From an uncultured Clostridia bacterium (lineage in GTDB: Bacteria; Bacillota; Clostridia; TANB77; CAG-508), in assembly GCA_934169575.1 (NCBI GenBank), contig CAKPOA010000009.1, forward strand, positions 1-50,259: DNA of 50,259 nt, in the 5' to 3' direction. Positions 32,501 to 42,400 of the stretch are shown piece after piece. Within the stretch, counting starts at the first letter, position 1. Every line of letters starts with the position of its first letter. The position numbers and the translations under genes are program-made. Below the pieces are notes generated by a model. It was not told where the DNA came from, did not search any database, and worked only from the letters and a program-made list of their open reading frames with translations.

Positions 32501-33589
32501 GTCTGTTCCTGTTTTTACTTGTAATTTTATTCCTGAAACAGTTCCTGTTGTTGTAAGTTTCATTGGACCTATTACATAATTAGAACCTTGTTCATTTATT
32601 ACAGATTCACTTGAACTATTTGTATATTCTAATTTTAATGTTCCTTCTGTTGATGTTGTATATCCATTTTCAGCAGCATGATTTGCTGAATCTACAAAAT
32701 AATTATATAAAATTGATGCTTGTTCTTGTAACATTCTTGATTTTTGACCTTCAACTGTTGTTCCATCAGCTCCATATAATTCTTTCCAATTAATTCCACC
32801 TGCTTCTACAGAACCAGCATATTCAAGCCATGATTTTACTATGCGATCTTTTTCATCATATTTATCATATTTACTACTTTCCTTATTTACATAGTTTGTA
32901 AAATACCATATTACAGATTGTTGTACACTTTCTACTAATTCTTTTGATAAAATTACATCTTCTATTTTCCCATCATTATCAACCATGTAACCACTTACAG
33001 CACCATATTCTGTATCATATTGTTTTGTTGTTGAACCAATTTTTGTTCCATCATAATAATAATGTTTTCCAATAGAGTTTCCGCTTGTATCAGTTGCTCC
33101 GGCATCATAATATCTTATTCCAGCATTTTCTAATAATTGTTGTATTGTTAATGTTCCACTTTCTGTATACATATTATCTAATATCCACATTACTTGTGTA
33201 TATATTTTATCTGGTAAAATATCTGCAACATTAGCTTTTTCTTTTACAAGATCAGTACTTTTTGAATATTTAATTTCTTGGTTTATATCTCCTGTAAGCC
33301 ATGTTGCTCCACTTTCCGCATTTAGACAGTAAAAATCTGTTCCTAAAACATTTTTGGAACTACTATCTATTGATAAAATCTGGAATATTGGATGTACTGG
33401 ATTTCCTGATAATGCATATCCTTCTGTTGATTGTTTATATCCATTTCCATCTTTTACATATCTGTAATAACTTAATTTTATTGTTTTTTCTGTTGTGTTA
33501 GCTGCATAAACTGAAGTTTGTGCTATTCCTAAAATTATTATTGCACTAACTAATAGACTTGAAAATATTTTTACTATTTTGTTCTGCAT
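29549..33589 (-). CDS. Surface protein with thioester domain and four repeat domains
   Basis: 1346 residues. The order is: signal peptide (1-29); an N-terminal region with a Cys in DFYCLNAESG (C88) and Gln in SVQQSVIWYF (Q223/Q224), the pattern of thioester adhesion domains that bind host or matrix proteins covalently; four repeats each opening with FDLALRKFI-like sequence (about every 230 residues) and containing DUF11-like ITNIAEIS strands; and a C-terminal segment LLGISTG plus membrane helix and basic tail. The repeats probably form a rigid stalk with isopeptide bonds. It has its own promoter and terminator. The thioester call is from the motif pattern only. Confidence 0.75.
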   Translation of the reverse strand: MQNKIVKIFSSLLVSAIIILGIAQTSVYAANTTEKTIKLSYYRYVKDGNGYKQSTEGYALSGNPVHPIFQILSIDSSSKNVLGTDFYCLNAESGATWLTGDINQEIKYSKSTDLVKEKANVADILPDKIYTQVMWILDNMYTESGTLTIQQLLENAGIRYYDAGATDTSGNSIGKHYYYDGTKIGSTTKQYDTEYGAVSGYMVDNDGKIEDVILSKELVESVQQSVIWYFTNYVNKESSKYDKYDEKDRIVKSWLEYAGSVEAGGINWKELYGADGTTVEGQKSRMLQEQASILYNYFVDSANHAAENGYTTSTEGTLKLEYTNSSSESVINEQGSNYVIGPMKLTTTGTVSGIKLQVKTGTDYGTTIDSNKISLKNKSDKTITTITSGEEFYITIPKTEIQKSVQISVSGTSTATTKTLWMDAAGVEQPIVEVKKETKPVKGVLTASLKGEFDLALRKQIIKINGETTGIINETGLDATRKMNIDLRTIPDTATYKHRKDPVVVTTGTKVTYSISIFNEGDIDGYASKIIDQLPTGLKMSDSMSSTITSQKGNKYNVTYDSTTNKITFQITGNGTNLSAFNGTTLDKDVIEVECEVTQVAEKNGNTKHYLTNIAYIAEEYDKDGNKIEQDRNGTESSPSKSPNENADELNNEDANKYKGNKSNPSIYEDTNNEKYYEGEEDDDDFETIVVLPERFDLALRKFITVVSPDGDFTSEKSKTYNREPQVDTSKLYTEVNGSLITTATYNHSKKPISVKIGDYVLYTIRVYNEGQIDGIAGEITDYLPEYLDFVDSTDENISKVNSIWNYDATTRKVTTKPDAQIASTVLKAFDKANDDGKGSGLSYADVQIICKINNKAIVKKAITNIAEISLYKDKDGNDLPDGTDIDSDADNIKYPEDESKYKDDEINKDYVPGQEDDDDFEKVIIQDFDLALRKFITNISGTDVKTRIPQVKYSDGKITYEHPKDVVKVVVGDTVTYTIRVFNEGGIAGYAETVTDDIPEYLEYLPENETNTEYRWKMYDKDGNQTDKVENAVKIVTDYTSMDNGKTLMKQNNLSENPNLLQPFDSSKEISENNPDYVDVKVAFKVKDPNSNTTVITNKAQISEDADEDGNPVDDIDSVPDKWNDGEDDQDYENVSVEYFDLALLKYVTKVHVTEKGTTKTTTTGNTGAETDIIPKVDINQYRVKTTIVKFEYVIKITNEGDIAGYAKEITDYVPKGLKFYAEDNEDWKDEGNNVISTRKLENTLLQPGESATVTVILRWINGSDNLGIKTNIAEISEDYNDKLVPDRDSTPDNQKPGEDDIDDASVLLGISTGLLLDIMPYIGGGLAILVVLGAGIFIIKKYVL

Positions 33590-33640
33590 TTTTTATACCT
33601 TCCTTTTTTCTTTTTTAGGACATAATTATCCCATAATATT

Positions 33641-33669
33641 ATTATAGTATATTTTCACCATAAAATCAA
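33641..33669 (-). promoter_or_regulatory. Promoter of the 1346-residue surface protein gene
   Basis: On the minus strand, TTGATT (33664-33669), a 17-bp spacer and a perfect TATAAT (33641-33646). Confidence 0.7.
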
Positions 33670-33722
33670 TAAAAATCTAAAATTTTTTATAACTAATTGT
33701 TACTACTATGAAAACTAATTTT

Positions 33723-33746
33723 AGAGGTTACTTTTTTGTAACCTCT
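33723..33746. terminator. Hairpin after the first 1866-residue gene
   Basis: AGAGGTTAC (33723-33731) pairs with GTAACCTCT (33738-33746). On the minus strand the following tract is only AAAATT, so termination may be partial; on the plus strand it is followed by a T run. Confidence 0.5.
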
Positions 33747-33763
33747 ATTTTTTCATATGTGTT

Positions 33764-36700
33764 TTACAAAACTTTTTTCTTTATAATTATAATTCCGCCA
33801 CATAGTACAATCAATGATACTACACCTGTTATAATATACAATGTTTTAGATTGTTTATCCATACCAGTTGGTGTTGTAATTACAATTTCAGTATTTGGAT
33901 AGTGTTTTTCCTCAATTTTTACATTAGGATTATTCAATTTTTCTGGTGTTATTACAAGGTCTACTGATCTTTTTTCCTCTGTCTTGTCTTCATTACTAGC
34001 ATTACCTTCACTTGTTCTATTAACAAGTGTTTTAATTTCTGCACTATTTTGGTAGTTCCATTCCTCCTCTCTACCAGATAATAATTTACTTGCATTTAAA
34101 CTAACAGTTTCAGTATCTCCTTTTTTTATCTTATTTGCATATTGCAATTCATACATTAATGTTTCATTTTCATCTATAACCTCGGAAATTCCTGAATTGT
34201 TTACATTATCTACAAGTTTAAATCCATCAGTTGATGTATAATCTTTTGTATAATATGTTTTTATAATTGCTTTTCTTTCAGCATCATATCCTGTAAGAGT
34301 ATTACCTTTTGCATTATCTGTATTTCCTTCATATGTTAAATATTTGTCTAGATAATCATCAACATATACAGATAGTGTAACCTTATTATTATCATCTTTT
34401 GTTCCAAACATATACCAATATCCATAGTAGTCTTCACTATCATAATAGTTATTTTCTGATTCATTTTTTACTCTTAGTTCATATGTTAAAGTTAATGTTG
34501 ATCCATAAAGAGCTTCTTGTGCAATTTCAACTCTTGTATATGTACTACCTTTATTATCTTTATTATCCAAGTCTGTTACACCTACATTTTGAGAGGTTAA
34601 CTCTTGTGGGTTTCCGTCAAATATTACTTGTGGATCATGTGTTAATTTAACATTTGATATTACTTTTTCAAGTGATGCTTTTTGCTCTGCTTGTCTTATA
34701 ATACCAAAACTAAACATTGAATAATCACATGAATGGTAAGTATTTACATCACCTACGCCTATGTCATCTGGTGAGCAATTATCTTTATCACTACTTTCAA
34801 TTTTTATTTTAAATGGTGCACTTGCTGCTACCATTGTTTTTACTGTTGGAGCATTTCCAGAGCCATATAATTTATCATATTGTTCTTTATTTAATTTTGC
34901 TCTCAAACTTAAATTGTCAACTGCAATAGAATATTTTGTATTTGTTTCTTTTTCTTTGAGTTTTCTATACCATTCAGAAATATCTCCACTTAAAATAGCA
35001 CTTTGAACTGTATTGTTTGTTACAATTGTTGATTTTAAATAATTTGGTGTTGTTATTGACATCCCGCTATATTGATCTACATTATTTATACTAATTCCTG
35101 TTGTTTCACTATTAGTAGCATTTTCAGTAGGAGCATTTGATGCTTTTAAATATTCTTCGTGTCCATCTGGATATTTAAATACTAAGAAATAATCTCCTGG
35201 AGTAACACCTGTAAAACTATAGTGACCACTTGAATCTGTTTTTGTAATTGCTGGTACACCTTTTGCTGTTTGTGGAATTTTTGAAGATTCATCTACATAT
35301 TTTGTGCTATCATTTCCTGGCATATAATAAATTGTTGCCAATTCTTTTTCATTACCCTTAAATAATCCATCTCCAAATTCAGTATCATATCTATAATTTG
35401 CATTTGATTTTCTTAATTCAACTATTACGCCACTTACAGTTCCATCAGTTCCGTCATCATATTGACCATTTCCAACAACATCACCACTTCCATTTTCTTT
35501 GTCATAAAATACTGTTCCTTGTATTGTTCTATCATATGCACTCTTATCAATTTGGAACACCATATATGGTGCATCATCCGAGATATTTCTTTCAGGGCTG
35601 TATTCCAAAATCCTACAACTATGTCCATTACAATTTTCAGAATCACAATAGTGTTCATCATAATCACGACAATAATGTCTTATTCTAGCAGTTGCTTTTG
35701 TAGGGTTTATTTCAGCAATTCCGCCTGGATGTTGTAATATTGCTTTTAAAGCATCTTCTTTTACTTTAAATTGTACATAATATGTTACACTTTGTTTTTC
35801 ATTAATTTTGCAAACATAATTATCATCATTTGTAGAATATCCATCATAACTATGTCCGACACTATCTCCTGTTTTTCCTGCAGTTTTACGTGTTAATGTA
35901 CCATTACTATCACTCCAATTTCCAAAATCTCGTTGCATAGTATTTACCATATTGTTTGATATATCACTAACTGTTTCTTTACTAAATGTATATCTACTTG
36001 TATCATATGTGTTTTTTAAATCCAGCACCTCTAAGCATATTTCACCATCCATTGGTTCACTGTTTGTAATTGTTATACTATATACAACATATACTTGCAT
36101 TTTTGAATCATTTGAATTATTTGCTAATGTCCTATATATATCTGATGGGTAAAAAGGTCTTGTATAATATTTGTTAACTGTTTTATTTTGATATTTTACT
36201 GTAGGAGTTCCTGCCATTACATTTAATTCTTCTGTATTTAATCCTTGTCTATTCTCATCTCCATATAATGAACCATATTCATATATATATGTATTTGTTT
36301 CACTTGATGTTTGACTTGGCATTACAATTCTTACATATTCAAGATTTTCAACAATATCTCCTCCTGTTATTTTCCTTTCTTTTAATCCTAAATTCATATA
36401 TTCTAAAGTACCTACTGTAATATCAGTAGTTGTCCAATTTCTATAATAATAATTACTATATCTACTTTCATATACACTTACTCTCTCTGTGCTGGTTCTA
36501 TAACAAGTATCTGTATATCTATTAAAATCTCTAATTGCAGCAACATATCTATCTCTTGTATTTGAAACAGATTTTGCTTTTGAATTATTTTTATAATCAC
36601 TTAATCTAACTACATCTTCTGGATCTCCTGAATTATATGTAATTGGTCTATAAATTGTATATCCTTCGTTTTGATTTCCTGTTCTATTATACTCAAATTT

Positions 36701-39364
36701 CAAATAGTAATCATTTATATTTATACTTTGATATCCAGTTATAACATCAACTTTATAATATCCCCACCATTCTTCATTCCAATAATATATTAAAGTTTTT
36801 GTATCAGCTTTATTACATTGTATCTCAAATTCACCATATGTATTTACTGATGAAGAATAAGATCCAATTTCAGAATCATTATATTGATAGTTTTTAACAT
36901 ATGTATATGTGCCTACATTACCTGTTTTCTTTTCAACAAGACTAACTGTAACACTAACTGGTGAACTCTCATCTCCACTATCATAAATTTTATTAGATAC
37001 ATTATCTTTTCCTTGTGGTGTATCTAGCCATACTCTACCTTTTACAACTATCTTTTGTAAATTTCCTGTTCCACCATCATTTGTCAAACATACTTTTATT
37101 CCATCATTTGCTGCAACATTTTTATTAATAGTAAAGAAAAACTCTGAAATATTTTTACCAGTGTCTTCATCTTGCCAATTATTCAAAATACCATTTGAAT
37201 CAATTCCTCTAATTTTAGACCACTCTTTTGTTGTACCATCAAATGGTGTAATATTCTTACTTTCTCCTGCTACATATCCCATTCTCAATGAATATCCATT
37301 TTGTGTTCCGGTTTCAATAAAACCATATAGTTTATCATCTATAGGAAGTTTTATTTTAGCCTCACCATTTTTCAAAGTGATTTTTGTAACCTCCTTACTA
37401 TCAAGTGTATATTCGCCTAAGTTATATGGTAGCCATTCTTTTATTTCCCATACACCATCTTTATTACATTCAGCCTTTGCATAACAATTATTATGTGCAA
37501 TTACAAATGTTGCATTAATAGTTATACTATGGTTTCCACTACTTACCTTACGCAGTATAACTTCTCTTTCTTCTGGGATTTCATTTCCAACAACAATGCT
37601 TACATCTCTATAATCCTTATACTGCCTACTATCATAATCGTAATTTAAGTAAAATGCTAATTTATACCCATCTTCATTTTGCTTGTATGTTCCATTACCT
37701 GATATAAATTTAGGTTCTCTTAAATTTATTGTACTTCCTGATGTTGTTTCTTCTAATCCATAAATATATTGATTATTTTTCTGTTGTGGATCTTCTGCTA
37801 AACTAATAACAATTTTACCTTCTTCATTTGTAATAATCTTTGATGCTTGATTTTGATCTGTTGTCCATCCTGTAACTTCATAATTTCCACTGCCTGTCAC
37901 AATAGCATATTGGTTATTATGTTTAAAATAAAATTCTACTCCCTTTAATTTTTGTGAAGTATCATTTTTATTAACCTTTTCAATAGTTAATGTTACCTTT
38001 TTGCTATTAAGTAAATTAATTGATGCATCTATACTTGCAGAATTTATATCAAAATAATATTTTGCACCATCTAATCCATATTTATCACCATATTTCGTAT
38101 TATCAGTAACACTATCTGAATTTCCAGCACGACCAAGCCCTATTGCATAACCTTCTGGAGCTTCAACTTCTTCTAGAGCATAAAGTGTATTTTCATCTCT
38201 TTTTATATGTATACTAATTCCATTTGAACTTATCTCAAATCTTGTTGCCTCAATTTCATTTGAGGTCCAATCAGTTACTTCATAATAATTATCTCCAGTT
38301 TTTTCAGCAATTGCACATTTATTATTATGTCTTAAAATAACTTTTGCACCATCTAAAGTATGTTTATCATTTGCATCCAATTTTTTTAATTTTAATGTTG
38401 TATATTCTGCAAATCCTATCTCTACTGATGCTATTTCTTCGCTTGTCCCAGTACTTTTTGATACCTTTATTAACCTTTGTGCAGTCCCTCCTCTAACAGT
38501 TTTTGCACTTTTTAAAACTTCAATATTAACTTTTGTACATTTACTTAATTGTACATTTATTTTAAAACTATTTACACTAACACTATCATTTTTTACATAT
38601 ATGTAAAAATCACTATTATTTGGTAAACTTTTTCCATTAAAAGTATTATTTCTTCCTTTAGATATAGCATCTTTAGCTGTTGTTGATGTACAAATATCAA
38701 CATTTCTATTAATAAGTTGACTGGTAGCATCATATATTTGTATTGATTGTATTGTATCATTATATTTTACTCTAAAAGGTCCATAAAATTTCCCTTCACT
38801 AGTAACAATCGGGGTATTTTTTTTACTAATTAATTCAACACTAGGTTCTTGTCCTCCACCTTTTCCTATTGCATATTGTGTTGCTTCAGAAATCAATCTT
38901 TTTGATTCTGATGTTTGAGAAACCTTTGAATTTGCAGAATCAAATAAATTTAAATCTTTAATTCCTAACTGATTATCAGGTTTACTTGTTTCATACCAAT
39001 TATTCCATACATTCCAAAGAGCAAGTTGTCTAGGACCTTTTGCTTTTGTTCTTCCATATCCATCTGTATAATTTCCCATAGCTAAAATATATGCTAATTG
39101 TCCATGAACATAACTATTACTTTTATATGTTTTTCCATTTCTTGTTGTTGTTGCAATATTCCCAATAATACTAATATTTGCAACAACATTGTAATTTGCA
39201 TTAACATGATGGCTCATATGTCCACTATGATTAATACAATACAAATCATCACTACTTTCTATAGTAGTTAAATTATATATTACACCATTAACTCTTCCAC
39301 ACCAAAACATACAAATCAAAAACACAATTAGTGCACTAAGGAAAATTTTTATATTTTTAGACAT
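33764..39364 (-). CDS. Giant thioester/CnaB surface protein, paralogue A
   Basis: 1866 residues. A signal peptide is followed by a thioester-like region with Cys in LYCINHSGH (C43) and Gln in GPRQLALWN (Q113). Several CnaB/SpaA-like domains come next, each opening with a lysine-bearing strand such as LKLKKLDAND, LTIEKVNKND or VILRKVSSGN. An SdrB-like domain follows (RTIQGTVFYDKENG...GHYSFTGVTPGDYFLVF), then long beta-rich regions and a C-terminal TTPTG, membrane helix and KKK tail. CnaB domains usually contain Lys-Asn isopeptide bonds. It is nearly the same length as, and similar throughout to, the gene at 39402-45002. Likely anchored by the sortase at 28768-29430. Confidence 0.8.
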   Translation of the reverse strand: MSKNIKIFLSALIVFLICMFWCGRVNGVIYNLTTIESSDDLYCINHSGHMSHHVNANYNVVANISIIGNIATTTRNGKTYKSNSYVHGQLAYILAMGNYTDGYGRTKAKGPRQLALWNVWNNWYETSKPDNQLGIKDLNLFDSANSKVSQTSESKRLISEATQYAIGKGGGQEPSVELISKKNTPIVTSEGKFYGPFRVKYNDTIQSIQIYDATSQLINRNVDICTSTTAKDAISKGRNNTFNGKSLPNNSDFYIYVKNDSVSVNSFKINVQLSKCTKVNIEVLKSAKTVRGGTAQRLIKVSKSTGTSEEIASVEIGFAEYTTLKLKKLDANDKHTLDGAKVILRHNNKCAIAEKTGDNYYEVTDWTSNEIEATRFEISSNGISIHIKRDENTLYALEEVEAPEGYAIGLGRAGNSDSVTDNTKYGDKYGLDGAKYYFDINSASIDASINLLNSKKVTLTIEKVNKNDTSQKLKGVEFYFKHNNQYAIVTGSGNYEVTGWTTDQNQASKIITNEEGKIVISLAEDPQQKNNQYIYGLEETTSGSTINLREPKFISGNGTYKQNEDGYKLAFYLNYDYDSRQYKDYRDVSIVVGNEIPEEREVILRKVSSGNHSITINATFVIAHNNCYAKAECNKDGVWEIKEWLPYNLGEYTLDSKEVTKITLKNGEAKIKLPIDDKLYGFIETGTQNGYSLRMGYVAGESKNITPFDGTTKEWSKIRGIDSNGILNNWQDEDTGKNISEFFFTINKNVAANDGIKVCLTNDGGTGNLQKIVVKGRVWLDTPQGKDNVSNKIYDSGDESSPVSVTVSLVEKKTGNVGTYTYVKNYQYNDSEIGSYSSSVNTYGEFEIQCNKADTKTLIYYWNEEWWGYYKVDVITGYQSININDYYLKFEYNRTGNQNEGYTIYRPITYNSGDPEDVVRLSDYKNNSKAKSVSNTRDRYVAAIRDFNRYTDTCYRTSTERVSVYESRYSNYYYRNWTTTDITVGTLEYMNLGLKERKITGGDIVENLEYVRIVMPSQTSSETNTYIYEYGSLYGDENRQGLNTEELNVMAGTPTVKYQNKTVNKYYTRPFYPSDIYRTLANNSNDSKMQVYVVYSITITNSEPMDGEICLEVLDLKNTYDTSRYTFSKETVSDISNNMVNTMQRDFGNWSDSNGTLTRKTAGKTGDSVGHSYDGYSTNDDNYVCKINEKQSVTYYVQFKVKEDALKAILQHPGGIAEINPTKATARIRHYCRDYDEHYCDSENCNGHSCRILEYSPERNISDDAPYMVFQIDKSAYDRTIQGTVFYDKENGSGDVVGNGQYDDGTDGTVSGVIVELRKSNANYRYDTEFGDGLFKGNEKELATIYYMPGNDSTKYVDESSKIPQTAKGVPAITKTDSSGHYSFTGVTPGDYFLVFKYPDGHEEYLKASNAPTENATNSETTGISINNVDQYSGMSITTPNYLKSTIVTNNTVQSAILSGDISEWYRKLKEKETNTKYSIAVDNLSLRAKLNKEQYDKLYGSGNAPTVKTMVAASAPFKIKIESSDKDNCSPDDIGVGDVNTYHSCDYSMFSFGIIRQAEQKASLEKVISNVKLTHDPQVIFDGNPQELTSQNVGVTDLDNKDNKGSTYTRVEIAQEALYGSTLTLTYELRVKNESENNYYDSEDYYGYWYMFGTKDDNNKVTLSVYVDDYLDKYLTYEGNTDNAKGNTLTGYDAERKAIIKTYYTKDYTSTDGFKLVDNVNNSGISEVIDENETLMYELQYANKIKKGDTETVSLNASKLLSGREEEWNYQNSAEIKTLVNRTSEGNASNEDKTEEKRSVDLVITPEKLNNPNVKIEEKHYPNTEIVITTPTGMDKQSKTLYIITGVVSLIVLCGGIIIIKKKVL

Positions 39365-39365
39365 T

Positions 39366-39396
39366 GTTTACCTCCTCTCTTTAGAAAATATCTTTA
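39366..39396 (-). repeat. 31-nt duplicate of the 1612-residue gene's end and leader
   Basis: Identical to 45004-45034. There it encodes the last residues (KDIF-stop) of the 1612-residue protein plus the ribosome site. Here it lies between the two 1866-residue genes as non-coding remnant plus ribosome site, which marks the junction of a tandem duplication. Confidence 0.85.
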
Positions 39397-39401
39397 GTAT
39401 C

Positions 39402-42400
39402 TTACAAAACTTTTTTCTTTATAATTATAATCCCACCGCATAGTACAATTAATGATACTATACCTGTTATAATATACAATGTTTTAGATTGTTTATCCAT
39501 ACCAGTTGGTGTTGTAATTACAATTTCAGTATTTGGATATTGTTTTTCTTCAATTTTCACATTAGGATTATTCAATTTTTCTGGTGTTATTACTAAGCCT
39601 ATTGATTTAGTTTCCTCAATATGGTCTGTTTTATCTGATGTTTGTCCATCATTGGTTCTATTTTTTAATTTTTTAATTTCTGCACTATTTTGGTAATTCC
39701 ATTCATTTTCTCTACCAGATAATAATTTACTTGCATTTAAACTAACAGTTTCAGTTTCTTCTTTTTTTATTTTATTGTTATAGGTTAATTCATACATTAA
39801 TGTTTCTTGTTCATTAATTGAATCTCCCATTTTAGAACTGTCAATATCACTACTACTTACAATTCCAAATTTCTTTGATATATAATCTTTTGTATAATAT
39901 GTTCTCTTAATTTCAGCTTTTTCTTTAGAATAATCTGTTAATTCTTTCTTTTTAGCATTATTTGTATTTCCCTCATAAGTTAAATATTTATCTAAATAAT
40001 CATCAACAACTGTAGATAATGTAACTGGTTGTACAGAAGTCTTATAACCAAACATATACCAATATCCGTATTTACTTTCATCTGTTTCATAGTAATTATT
40101 TTCTGATTCATTTCTTACTCTTAATTCATATGTTAAAGTTAATCTTGATCCATAAAGAGCTTCTTGTGGAATTTCAACTCTTGTATATGTACTACCTCCG
40201 TTCTTCTTATCATTATCTAAGTCTGTTACACCTACATTTTGAGAAGTTAATTCTTGTGGATTTCCGTCAAATATTACTTGTGGATCATGTGTTAATTTAA
40301 CATTTGATATTACTTTTTCAATTGATGCTTTTTGCTCTGCTTGTCTTATAATGCCAAAGTTAAACATTGAATAATCACATTCTCTAAATTTATTCATATT
40401 ACTTTGTTCTGATGAACGATTATTCGAATTATCACTCTCAATTTTTATTTTAAATGGTGCACTTCCTGCAATCATTGTTTTTATTGTATTTTCCTCAAGA
40501 CCATCATATAATTTATTCCATTGTTGCTCATTTAATTTACTTCTTAATGGTAAATTATCTACAGCAACAGAATATGCTGTTTTCTCTTCATTTTCTGTCC
40601 ATAAATTTCTATACCAATTAAAATCACTTTGTTTTAAAATGGCTTCTTGTATTATATTACTTGATACAATGGTTGATTTCAAATAATTTGGTGTTGTAAT
40701 AGCAACATCTTTATCATACTGCTCTACACCTTTTATATACATATTACCATCTGGATATTTAAATACTAAGAAATAATCTCCTGGTGTAACACCTACAAAT
40801 TCATAATGTCCTTCTGAATTTGTTTTAGTAATGGCATCTATACCATTTTTATTATTTTCATTATATATTTTAGCAAAATTAGTTTCATTGCCTGTAAATG
40901 GTTCATTTATTCCATCACCAGTATTGTATGTATATCCTCCACTTAAATTTGCACGTCTTAATTCAACTGTAATTCCTTCTACTGTACCATCATTTTCCTT
41001 ACTATATTCACCATCTCCAATTACATCATTATCTGCATTTTCTATTTCTTTGTCATAAAAAACTGTTCCCTGTATTGTTCTATCATACACATTTTTATCT
41101 ATGAAAAATATCATATATGGTGCATCATCTGAAATATTTTTAATCCTACTATATTCTTTTATAGTACATTCCGTACTCTCATCTTTATCGATTTTGTGCA
41201 TATGCCAATCTTCATAATAATGTCTTATTTGTGCTGTTGCTTTTGTAGGATTTGCTTCTGCTATTCCATCTGGGTTTTGTAATATTGCCCTTAATCCGTC
41301 ATCAGTTACTTTAAATTGTACATAATATGTAACACTTTCATCAATATCAAGATCTTCTACATATTGAGTTTTATCTTGACCATATCCTCTTGGTTCTTCA
41401 TGTCCAATATCATCATATGTTGTTCCTTTTTTGATACGCGTTAATGTTCCATTTCCATTATCATTCCAATTTTTAAAATCACCTTGCATTGCATTTACCA
41501 TTCTATTATTTGAAATATCATCTGTAGCTGTACTAAATTGATATCGATTTACATCATATGTATTTATTAAATCTATAATATCCATATGAATTTCATCATC
41601 CATAGGTATACTATTTGTAATTGTTATGCTATATACAACATATACTTCCATTTTGGAACCTCCACCCAAAGTACTATATATATCTGATGGATACATTGGT
41701 CTTGTATAATATTTGTTTATTTTCTGCTGTACTTGCGGGAATTCTGGATTTATTTCTTCTCTATAATCATCACCATATAAAGATCCATATTCATATATAT
41801 ATGTATTTTTCTCATTTGAGTTTGTTTGACTTGGCATTACAATTCGTACATATTCAAGATTTTCAACAATATCTCCTCCTGTAGCCACTCTTTCTTTTAA
41901 ACCAAGATTCATATATTCTAATAAACCAACAGTTCCGTATTCTTCGGTAAAAGACCATGAGTTATATTCATAACCTTCAAGGTAATCTAAATACATATCA
42001 TATTTATTTCCATAATTTATATTATCATATGCCTCCCCTGTATATCTTTTCATTCTTTCTTGATATGTTGAAAAACAATTTTCAACATATTTGCTTAAAT
42101 TATGTATTTCTGCTGCATCTCTTTCATCTCCATAAATTGCTTTAGAATTATTTTTGTAATTTCTAATTTTTTCTAAATCATCTGGATCAGATAAATTATA
42201 TGAAATAGCTCTGTAAATTGTAATTTTATCTCCCTCTTGCTGACTTGGATATTCAAATCTCAAATAATAATCATCAAGATATATATCTTTATATCCGCAT
42301 AATACATATTTCTTTATGTAATAAGATCTAATACCATGATCACGATAATGTATTTCTCTTACCAATTTATATATTGGTTCATTACATCTTACTGCAAATT

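Noticed and set aside
33723..33746. Hairpin as a full terminator of the surface operon
   Set aside because: The T run on the minus strand is weak, so it was kept only as a partial terminator; read-through into the 1346-residue gene cannot be excluded.
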